A stretch of 13,461 nucleotides of DNA from Alphaproteobacteria bacterium. GTDB taxonomy: Bacteria > Pseudomonadota > Alphaproteobacteria > RF32 > CAG-239. The stretch is taken from the NCBI GenBank assembly GCA_017477035.1, contig JAFUXW010000173.1, positions 1 to 13,461 on the forward strand, in the 5' to 3' direction. Below the pieces are notes generated by a model. It made no database searches. It saw only the letters and a list, made by a program, of their open reading frames with translations, and had not been told where the DNA came from. Within the stretch, counting starts at the first letter, position 1. Every line of letters begins with the position of its first letter. A program made the translations under genes and the position numbers. Shown piece after piece: positions 1 through 6,789 of this stretch.

Positions 1-506
1 TCCAAACGACTCTTAACACTATCCATAGTAAGCATACGATTTACAGAATAACAAGTTCCAATATCACGCAAGAAAGCTAAGTAGTTAATATCTTTAAACC
101 AATCCCAGTTATCGACCATCAGGGCATCGGTTGCACCATCGCCGAATTTCAAAAATTTTGAAAATGATTTCTTAAGTCCTTCAACATTGTGTTTTAAAGT
201 CTCTTCATCTAAAAACGGACGCAATTTATCTTTACCGGACGGATCCCCTATACGAGCTGTGGCACCACCAACCAAAGTCAATGGTTTGTGTCCACATTTT
301 TGAAACCACCTGAGCATCATCAAAGGAACAATATGTCCAACGTGCAAACTGTCACCAGTCGGATCAGAGCCTAAATAGCCAACTGCAGGTTTTCCTTTGC
401 TTTCACATTCATAAAGATATGCATCAAAGCCATCTTCATTAGTGCATTGATTGTAAAAACCTCGTTCGTGCATTATATTTAAAAATTCTGACTTAAATTG
501 TGACAT
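1..506 (-). CDS. tyrS: Tyrosyl-tRNA synthetase, N-terminal part (partial)
   Basis: Class I aminoacyl-tRNA synthetase that charges tRNA-Tyr with tyrosine in the cytoplasm. Reading the minus strand from the ATG at 506 gives 168 intact codons before the window edge; the C-terminal part, including the KMSKS loop and the S4-like domain, lies outside. Seen directly: YLGSDPTGDSLHVGH at residues 44-58, which carries the class I HIGH-type signature (HVGH), then GGATARIGDPSGK at 80-92 and NRMLTMDSVKSRL near residue 156 onward. All three are characteristic of bacterial TyrS and separate it from TrpS. An AAAGGA ribosome binding site precedes the ATG. The gene is divergent from the anmK-like gene across an 85-bp spacer, an arrangement I associate with Alphaproteobacteria. 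No frameshift or odd residue is visible in this part. Confidence 0.95.
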   Translation of the reverse strand, partial: MSQFKSEFLNIMHERGFYNQCTNEDGFDAYLYECESKGKPAVGYLGSDPTGDSLHVGHIVPLMMLRWFQKCGHKPLTLVGGATARIGDPSGKDKLRPFLDEETLKHNVEGLKKSFSKFLKFGDGATDALMVDNWDWFKDINYLAFLRDIGTCYSVNRMLTMDSVKSRL

Positions 507-524
507 GGTTATATTTGTCCTTTC

Positions 525-553
525 TTGCTTTATACCAAATTTTAACGTATAGT
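525..553 (+). promoter_or_regulatory. Possible promoter of the anmK-ABC-Gld-fieF unit
   Basis: TTGCTT (525-530) and TATAGT (548-553) are separated by 17 bp. The -10 element matches the sigma-70 consensus at five of six positions, the -35 element at only three. The predicted start of transcription near 560 leaves a leader of about 30 nt before the ATG at 592. The next three genes overlap or abut the first, so this is the most likely promoter for all four. Confidence 0.35.
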
Positions 554-576
554 AGCATATTATTTCGCTATTGCAA
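546..576 (-). promoter_or_regulatory. Possible tyrS promoter
   Basis: On the minus strand TTGCAA (571-576) could be a -35 element. It is followed by either TACTAT (549-554, 16-bp spacer) or TATACG (546-551, 19-bp spacer) as the -10 element. The matches are moderate. The site lies in the only spacer from which tyrS can be transcribed, and it overlaps the proposed anmK -10 element on the other strand. Confidence 0.3.
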
Positions 577-591
577 CAGGATTAATAATTT

Positions 592-1704
592 ATGATTATA
601 AAAAGTTTAACATCTCTCGGACTATATGGAGAAGCTTCTCTCAATTCTATTGAGTTGGCACTGCTCATTTCCGATGGGCTGGATGTGCAAAAACTGATTA
701 AATCTGCCACTGTTCCTTATCCGGAAAATTTAATTGTAGCTCTACGTAAATTAGTTGCTCAAAGAAACTGGTCATTTGCAGAACTGGAAGAAAACACAAA
801 AGTTCAACAGGTTAGAGAAGATATAAGTGATTTTTACAGTGAGTGTATAATAGATTTTTGCAAAAACGAAGAAACTGATTGTATCGGGGTTGATGGTTTA
901 ACTGTTTTTAATGACCCTCAAAATAAATGTTCTTATCAATTGGAAGACGGGCGCAAAATAACTAATAATCTGAAAAAGACTGTAATAACTCATTTTCGCA
1001 AAGCCGATTTGCTCTCGGGTGGACAGTCTTCGCCGCTATCTCCGCCTTTTTTTAATTTTATCGGACAAACACTACCTAAACCTTTGCTTTTTATAGATGT
1101 TGAAGCCGTGAGTAGTATTATATACATTGGTGAAAGTGGGGAAATTAAGGCTTTTGACTGTTCTCCCGGGGTTGCCATGATAGAGGATTGGACTTTTCGT
1201 CATGCTAATATGCAAACCGATTATAATGGCAAATTGGCCGCACTAGGGAAAGTTCATTCTCAAATAGTTAATTCTATGCTTAAACATAAAGCATTGCATA
1301 AAATTCCTCCTAAATCTCTGGATATATTGGAATTTTCCGATAAAAAAGAACATTTAGAAGGTTTGTCATTAGAAGATGGAGCAGCTACGGCCGTCAACTT
1401 TATTGCTGAAGCGATTTATCAATCTGCACTTGATTTTCTGCCGGCAATACCGCAAAATATTTTTATCGGCGGAGAAGGAACAAAAAACCCATCTCTTCTA
1501 CGCAGTATAAAACAAAATTTTGCTCCTCGTAAAGTTGTCAGTTTAACTGAAATTAATCCGCGTTTAACGGCTGTGGGTGCACAAACAGCTGCTTTTAATA
1601 CCGTGCGAAGAATCTATGGTTTACCTATAACTTATCCTAATACAACCGGTGCATATGAACCAATGACCGGAGGAGAAATCTATGAATACACAAATCACGC
1701 TTAA
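592..1704 (+). CDS. anmK: Divergent anhydro-N-acetylmuramic acid kinase (AnmK family), motifs eroded
   Basis: AnmK opens and phosphorylates 1,6-anhydro-MurNAc using ATP during peptidoglycan recycling in the cytoplasm. At 370 aa the length is normal, and the family layout can be followed end to end. RKADLLSGGQSSPLSPP (136-152) matches the family R-x2-D-x2-AGGQGAPL-x-P block and keeps the aspartate (D139) that acts as catalytic base. FIGGEGTKNPSLL (291-303) and TYPNTTGA (347-354) also fit. Several nucleotide and sugar motifs are degraded: the N-terminal GTSxDG loop reads GLYGEASLN (10-18), GSHGQT reads GVDGLT (99-104), NIGGIAN reads DVEAVSS (169-175), and FDTGPGN reads FDCSPGV (188-194). Family membership is fairly secure; kinase activity is doubtful. 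The ribosome binding site is weak (ACAGG). The gene is divergent from tyrS, and its end overlaps the ABC ATPase gene by 23 bp. Confidence 0.82.
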   Translation: MIIKSLTSLGLYGEASLNSIELALLISDGLDVQKLIKSATVPYPENLIVALRKLVAQRNWSFAELEENTKVQQVREDISDFYSECIIDFCKNEETDCIGVDGLTVFNDPQNKCSYQLEDGRKITNNLKKTVITHFRKADLLSGGQSSPLSPPFFNFIGQTLPKPLLFIDVEAVSSIIYIGESGEIKAFDCSPGVAMIEDWTFRHANMQTDYNGKLAALGKVHSQIVNSMLKHKALHKIPPKSLDILEFSDKKEHLEGLSLEDGAATAVNFIAEAIYQSALDFLPAIPQNIFIGGEGTKNPSLLRSIKQNFAPRKVVSLTEINPRLTAVGAQTAAFNTVRRIYGLPITYPNTTGAYEPMTGGEIYEYTNHA

Positions 1705-2404
1705 AATAACAGACTTATATAAAAATTACGGCAATATTCAGGCATCAAATAATTTAAATTTTGAAGCCAGACAAGGTGATATTATTGCTCTTCTCGGACC
1801 AAACGGAGCTGGTAAATCAACATTAATGAATATGATTGCCGGATATTTAGCCCCTGCTTCGGGAAATATTGAAGTTTTGGGAAAAAATATTACAAAATTT
1901 CCTCTATTTGCCAAAGAAAATATCGGTTTTTTACCGGAAGGGGCTCCTCTTTATGCCGATTTAACAGTTGAGCGTTTTTTGCTGTATATGGCGCAGATTC
2001 GCGGTCTTGGTAAAAATGAAGTAAACCGTTCCGCACAGATTGCCAATATTGAAAATGTTATGGAACAAAAAATTGACACTCTATCTAAAGGTTACAGACG
2101 TCGCGTAGGGTTTGCACAGAGCATTTTAAGCAATCCGCCTATTTTGCTGTTAGATGAACCTACAGACGGACTTGATCCCAATCAAAAAGATTACATTCGC
2201 TCTTTAATAAAAAAAATGTCGACAGATAAAACGATTATCATTTCAACCCATTTATTGGAGGAAGCAGAAACTGTCTGTAATCGCATTATTTTAATTGATA
2301 AGGGACAGATAAAAATTGATTCTAATTTGCAAAATTTACTTAAAAAAACAAATTGCAAAAATATTGCCGAAGCATTTCGAACTCTGACCAAGGAGAATAT
2401 ATAA
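1682..2404 (+). CDS. ABC-2 type transporter ATP-binding protein (GldA-like)
   Basis: Cytoplasmic ATPase subunit of an ABC-2 exporter; the next gene encodes its membrane partner. The 240-aa protein has all nucleotide-binding elements: Walker A GPNGAGKST (39-47), signature LSKGY (134-138, replacing LSGGQ), Walker B ILLLDEP (154-160), D-loop DGLDP, and H-loop histidine in STH (188-190). The Q-loop position reads IGFLPEGAPLY, with Glu in place of Gln, as in GldA/CcmA-type ABC-2 ATPases. The ATG at 1682 has a strong GGAGGAG site at 1669-1675. That site and the start lie inside the end of the anmK-like gene, which suggests translational coupling. One nucleotide separates it from the permease gene. 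The substrate is unknown. The GldA name refers only to the family relationship; nothing here indicates gliding motility. Confidence 0.9.
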   Translation: MNTQITLKITDLYKNYGNIQASNNLNFEARQGDIIALLGPNGAGKSTLMNMIAGYLAPASGNIEVLGKNITKFPLFAKENIGFLPEGAPLYADLTVERFLLYMAQIRGLGKNEVNRSAQIANIENVMEQKIDTLSKGYRRRVGFAQSILSNPPILLLDEPTDGLDPNQKDYIRSLIKKMSTDKTIIISTHLLEEAETVCNRIILIDKGQIKIDSNLQNLLKKTNCKNIAEAFRTLTKENI

Positions 2405-2405
2405 A

Positions 2406-5400
2406 ATGAAAAAACTTCTTGCCGTTATCAAAAACGAACTTATACGATATTTTGTATCACCATTAGCTTATGTTTATTTATTGAGCTTTCTTATTTTAAA
2501 CGGATCTTTTGCTATATATTTCGGAGATTTTTTTAATCGCGGAGAAGCAAACTTAAGTGCAATGTTTGCCTTTCAACCATGGATTTATTTACTATTCGTT
2601 TCAGGCATCTCAATGCGCTTGTGGGCAGAAGAATTTCACTCCAACACGATTGTCCAAATCGCTACTTTACCGATTTCAATAAAAAGTTTAGTCCTCGGTA
2701 AATTTTTTGCCGCTTGGATATTCTGTGGTATTGCTTTAGCTCTTACATTCCCTTTTTGGTTAACGGTCAATGCATTGGGAAATCCTGAAAATTCCGTAAT
2801 TCTTATCGGTTATTTTGGAAGTTTGATGTTGGCCGGATGTATGTTAGCTGTTTCGCAAATAATGTCTGCCCTAACCAAAAATCAGGTAATTGCTCTGGTT
2901 ATGGCAGTTATAGCAAACTTATTTTTCTTCTGGAGCGGAATCGAATATATTTTATCATTTTGCCGATTATTTTTACCTGAAGCTTTTATTGATATGATAG
3001 CCTCTTTAAGTTTTATTTCTCATTTTAATTCAACAACCAACGGTCTTGTTGAATTAAGAGATATAATTTTCTTTGCTTCGGTGATGATTTTCGGAAACTA
3101 TACAACTGTTTTGATTGTAAATTATAAAACGGCAGGAACTTCCGGTTGGTTGCATACACAAACAAAAATGCAAACTTTTCTGGCATGGATTGGTTTGCTA
3201 TTGGCTTTCTTTGGTATAAATCTTATTGCCAATAATTTCACTGCCACAATCCAATACGATGCAACAAAAGAAAAAATATATACCCTTAGTGATAATACAA
3301 AGGAAATATTAAAAAATTTACCGCAAAGAGTTACTGCTAAACTTTATTTTTCACCAATTCTGGCTCAACGCAACTCGGATATTCGAAACCAGTTTGAAAA
3401 TTTGCGAATACTGCTCAAAAAATACCGAAAAAATTCTAATGGAAAATTTGAATACAAAATTTATTATCCTGAATTTTTAAGCACAGAGGAGGATATTGCT
3501 CTTGCTGATGGTATACAACCTATCCCGTTAATTGATTTGAACCAAAATGCCTTATTCGGAATGACTTTAGAAAACGCTTTGAACGATAAACAGACGATTC
3601 CGTTTTTTGCGCAAATCGGTCAAGTGTCTCCGGAACAGGAAATTACTTCTAAACTTCAACTTATGAATATCAAGCGCAAAACCTTAGGTGTTGTAGCAGG
3701 AATCCCTGTTTTAGGTTCTTCAGACGGTGGAAATTTTATTACTGATCCATGGGAAATTATTAATTTATTGGAAAATAAATATAAAGTTCTGCATATAACA
3801 AATCCGCAAGATTTTAATCAAAACAAAATTGATGTTTTACTGCTATTTTTTCCCAAAAATCTGCCGGAAGAAATGATTACACAAATTAAACAATTTTCAC
3901 GAAATAATGGTAAAGTTGTAGTTATACTGGATCCGGCTCACGAAGCTGCCCGACTTTATTCATTAAGCAGTGGTCTATTGGAAAAATCTGATTTAGGCGA
4001 GTTGGAAAAGTTTTGGAAATTTAAATTTTATTCCGATTATGTTGTGGCAGATTTAAAAAATTCCATAACCGTTGATGCTACTGTTAATTATCAGACGAAT
4101 CCGGTATTCTCTCAAGATGTCATCCAATTTAAAATTCCGCATAGCGATATGAATCCGGCGCACCCGATTACCAAGAATTTAAATGAAATTATGATGGCTT
4201 CAGCCTCGGTGATTACTCCTGATATAAAGGCTCTGCAAAGTGGTAAAATTACCTTTTATCCATTGCTTCGAGCCAGCAATATATCTTCCGTTATGACTGC
4301 TAAAGTAGTAATTGACGGCCTCAATCCGCAAGAAGTTTTGCAATACTTCAAACCTGATAATAATCAAAAAATTTTAGCCGCAGAAATTATCGGGATGGAG
4401 AAAGACAACCCGTTTGATATTATTGTAGCAACTGACTCCGATTTTCTTTATGATACTTTTTGGATGAAAAAAAATAAATTTTTGAAAAACGATTATATTA
4501 CCAACGTGTTCGATAACGCTAATTTTCTGTTAAACGCAGTTGATTATTTGGCCGGCGACTATTCTCTGATAGGATTACGGGGAAAAAGAACTTTATCACG
4601 CAAGTTTGATGATATAGAAGCAATCAGACGCATAAATTCTCTACAATATAAGAAAAAAGAAGATGAAATATTTGCGCGTATAGATAAGGCAAAACAAGCG
4701 CTTCAAGAAGTATGGAGCAAGAAAAATTTTGAAGAACGCGAAAATTTTACTCCCGATGAATTAGCTGCAGTTGCAAATGTACGAAAAGAACTTAATGATT
4801 TAAGACAAAACTTAAGTGATTTACGCTATAAGGCTTATGAAAATATTCGTTCAATTGCCGCCAGAATTAATTTTTTTGATATATGGTTGATTCCTCTCTT
4901 AATTTGTTTACTTATCTTCTTAAGACAAATATTTAAATTATTCAAAGTAAAACACCAAAAATTCAACATTCAAGTTCCTAGTAAACATTTATGTTTTCTG
5001 CTTTTTTGCTGTTTATTAATTCTGTGCGGAGGAATTTTATCAGTTTATTTATCAACACGTAGCAGTTTGGATTTGTTTGAAAATAAACCTGCATTTCCGC
5101 AAGTTTTGCAAAACATTAACAATATTGACAATATATCCCTAAAATCAAACCATCATGAGTTAACCTTTGAAAAACAAAACGGCATATGGAAACTTAAGCA
5201 AATGCCTGATTTACCTGTTTTTCAAGAGAGAATTCGCCGTTTACTCACTACAATAGCTCAAGCAACATTATTTGCTAAAAAAAGTGATAAAGCGGAAAAT
5301 TTAGCTGTTTTCAACTTATCCCCTATAGAGGATAAGGATTCAAAGGCAATATCAGTTTCTCTCAACAGCGGTAGCAATATTGTTCAACAATTTTATTTGG

Positions 5401-5876
5401 GTAATATAGATATTGATTTAGGACGCGGAAATAAATCGGCTTACATCCGTTTTGAAAATCAATTCCAAGTATGGCAAATTATCGCTGATTTTATAGATAT
5501 GAATTTAGATTGGCATAATTGGACATACAGTAATTTATGGGATTTGCGTTATGGCAGAATATATGACCTCCATCATGACGCAAAGCAAGAAGATAAGTTA
5601 GCATATCTCATGAAAATGATGTTGAACACACCGTTTATCGAAATTACAAAAAATTTGCCTATAGAGCCGATACAAAGCATAAAATTGTTAATTGAAAATG
5701 GCAATAAAGCCGAAATATTCTTTTATAAAAAAGATAATAAAGCTTATGTTTCTTATAATTTTGACAGTCATAATCAAAACCCACACTTAAAATTAATTGC
5801 CGAATATTTAAACGGAAAATCTGCAATTATAGACAGTAATAAAATGGAGAAAATTATTGAAATCATTAATCAATAG
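2406..5876 (+). CDS. Triple fusion: ABC-2 permease, GldG-like auxiliary domain and DUF4340-like domain
   Basis: A 1156-aa membrane protein that joins parts usually encoded by two or three genes. Residues 1-240 form a GldF-like ABC-2 permease: hydrophobic segments near 20-40, 57-71, 98-122, 130-152, 158-178 and 215-240, with the EEFHSNTIVQIATLPIS stretch typical of the family. A seventh membrane segment (256-276) opens a GldG-like region. DATKEKIYTLSDNTKEILKNL is its hallmark, followed by a large extracytoplasmic region with VVVILDPAHEA (504-514) and AEIIGMEKDNPFDIIVATDSDFLYD (659-683, given here by position). A charged, probably coiled-coil stretch spans 740-820 before a membrane segment at 823-841. 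Another segment (861-882) precedes a region resembling DUF4340: HHELTFEKQNGIWKL and a later repeat-like beta region. There is no internal stop or frameshift. It follows the ATPase gene by 1 nt, with AGGAG at 2391-2395. Confidence 0.85.
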   Translation: MKKLLAVIKNELIRYFVSPLAYVYLLSFLILNGSFAIYFGDFFNRGEANLSAMFAFQPWIYLLFVSGISMRLWAEEFHSNTIVQIATLPISIKSLVLGKFFAAWIFCGIALALTFPFWLTVNALGNPENSVILIGYFGSLMLAGCMLAVSQIMSALTKNQVIALVMAVIANLFFFWSGIEYILSFCRLFLPEAFIDMIASLSFISHFNSTTNGLVELRDIIFFASVMIFGNYTTVLIVNYKTAGTSGWLHTQTKMQTFLAWIGLLLAFFGINLIANNFTATIQYDATKEKIYTLSDNTKEILKNLPQRVTAKLYFSPILAQRNSDIRNQFENLRILLKKYRKNSNGKFEYKIYYPEFLSTEEDIALADGIQPIPLIDLNQNALFGMTLENALNDKQTIPFFAQIGQVSPEQEITSKLQLMNIKRKTLGVVAGIPVLGSSDGGNFITDPWEIINLLENKYKVLHITNPQDFNQNKIDVLLLFFPKNLPEEMITQIKQFSRNNGKVVVILDPAHEAARLYSLSSGLLEKSDLGELEKFWKFKFYSDYVVADLKNSITVDATVNYQTNPVFSQDVIQFKIPHSDMNPAHPITKNLNEIMMASASVITPDIKALQSGKITFYPLLRASNISSVMTAKVVIDGLNPQEVLQYFKPDNNQKILAAEIIGMEKDNPFDIIVATDSDFLYDTFWMKKNKFLKNDYITNVFDNANFLLNAVDYLAGDYSLIGLRGKRTLSRKFDDIEAIRRINSLQYKKKEDEIFARIDKAKQALQEVWSKKNFEERENFTPDELAAVANVRKELNDLRQNLSDLRYKAYENIRSIAARINFFDIWLIPLLICLLIFLRQIFKLFKVKHQKFNIQVPSKHLCFLLFCCLLILCGGILSVYLSTRSSLDLFENKPAFPQVLQNINNIDNISLKSNHHELTFEKQNGIWKLKQMPDLPVFQERIRRLLTTIAQATLFAKKSDKAENLAVFNLSPIEDKDSKAISVSLNSGSNIVQQFYLGNIDIDLGRGNKSAYIRFENQFQVWQIIADFIDMNLDWHNWTYSNLWDLRYGRIYDLHHDAKQEDKLAYLMKMMLNTPFIEITKNLPIEPIQSIKLLIENGNKAEIFFYKKDNKAYVSYNFDSHNQNPHLKLIAEYLNGKSAIIDSNKMEKIIEIINQ
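5846..5859 (+). promoter_or_regulatory. Ribosome binding site that sets a TTG start
   Basis: GGAG at 5846-5849 lies 7 nt before a TTG at 5857. No ATG or GTG is placed to start the transporter frame upstream of its first membrane segment, and the next in-frame methionine falls deep inside the protein. The site and start lie within the last codons of the preceding fusion gene, which favours translational coupling. Confidence 0.7.
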
Positions 5877-6789
5877 AAATCATGAAACATTTTTAAAAAA
5901 ACTGGCGGTAACCGCAAGTATTGGAACCGCTATCATTTTAACGCTTATAAAAACTTATGCGGCATTAATAACCGGTTCGCTCTCCGTGTTGTCATCTTTA
6001 ATTGACAGTTTGTCAGATATATTGGCTTCTGCTATAACTTTTATAGCAATACGTTATTCTGATCGTCCATTAACTAATCAACATCGTTATGGATATGGTA
6101 AGGCTGAATCGGTTAGTGCACTGATTCAATCTGCATTTATTGCCGGTTCAGCCGGATTTATTCTTTATGATGGATTTTATCGTCTTGTCAATCCCAAACA
6201 AATAGAAGAAACTTTTTTCGGTATTGTTATAATGTCAATTTGCTGGCTGATAACTCTGTCATTGATAATGTTGCAAAAATATATCATAAAGCGCGTGCGT
6301 TCACAAGCAATCAACGCCGATAGCGGGCATTATACCGTTGATTTACTTTCGAATGGTTCTGTTATTATTTCGTTGTTTGTAGTTAAATACTTACATTGGA
6401 CATGGTTTGACGTTAGCACCGCTATTTTAATTTCTGCATATCTGCTATATAGTGCCGGAATAATTGCCTATGAAGCACTGGAAGAAATTACCGACAAAGA
6501 AATAGCCGAAGCCGACCGACAAAAAATTATTGATGCTGTTTCTCGTATTGATGGTGTTTTAGGCTGCCACGATTTTCGCTCACGAGTATCCGGAAGTATG
6601 TTTTTTATTGAACTGCATCTTGAATTTGACGGCAATAAAACATTATATTCCACTCACGAAATTTCAGATATTGCCGAGAGTAAAATTATTTCATTATTTC
6701 CTCAGGCTCAAGTAATTATTCATCAAGATCCTTATGGTTTGAAAGAAAAACGGCTTGATCACGACATTGAAGGCTCATGCAAATTATGA
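5857..6789 (+). CDS. fieF: FieF-like cation diffusion facilitator (divalent metal efflux)
   Basis: Inner-membrane proton antiporter of the CDF family exporting Zn(II), Fe(II) or similar ions. The 310-aa length fits FieF/YiiP (about 300 aa). The transport-site quartet is present: D50-x3-D54 in helix 2 (LIDSLSDILAS) and H158-x3-D162 in helix 5 (GHYTVD), the DD-HD pattern of FieF. The cytoplasmic domain also follows FieF, with H238 (CHDFRSR), H254 (ELHLEF), H267 (THE), and H289 and D291 in VIIHQDP. One difference is visible: the GHGKAE histidine of FieF is tyrosine here (GYGKAE, Y80), so the second metal site may be weakened. The start is TTG at 5857 with a good GGAG; the gene overlaps the Gld fusion gene by 20 bp. 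Its stop overlaps that of the convergent histidine kinase gene. Metal specificity cannot be read from sequence. Confidence 0.92.
   Translation: MKSLINRNHETFLKKLAVTASIGTAIILTLIKTYAALITGSLSVLSSLIDSLSDILASAITFIAIRYSDRPLTNQHRYGYGKAESVSALIQSAFIAGSAGFILYDGFYRLVNPKQIEETFFGIVIMSICWLITLSLIMLQKYIIKRVRSQAINADSGHYTVDLLSNGSVIISLFVVKYLHWTWFDVSTAILISAYLLYSAGIIAYEALEEITDKEIAEADRQKIIDAVSRIDGVLGCHDFRSRVSGSMFFIELHLEFDGNKTLYSTHEISDIAESKIISLFPQAQVIIHQDPYGLKEKRLDHDIEGSCKL

Noticed and set aside
2406..5876. Gliding motility system
   Set aside because: The Gld resemblance is at family level only. No gliding adhesin, SprA-type or type IX secretion genes are present, and such Gld-type ABC modules occur in non-gliding bacteria.
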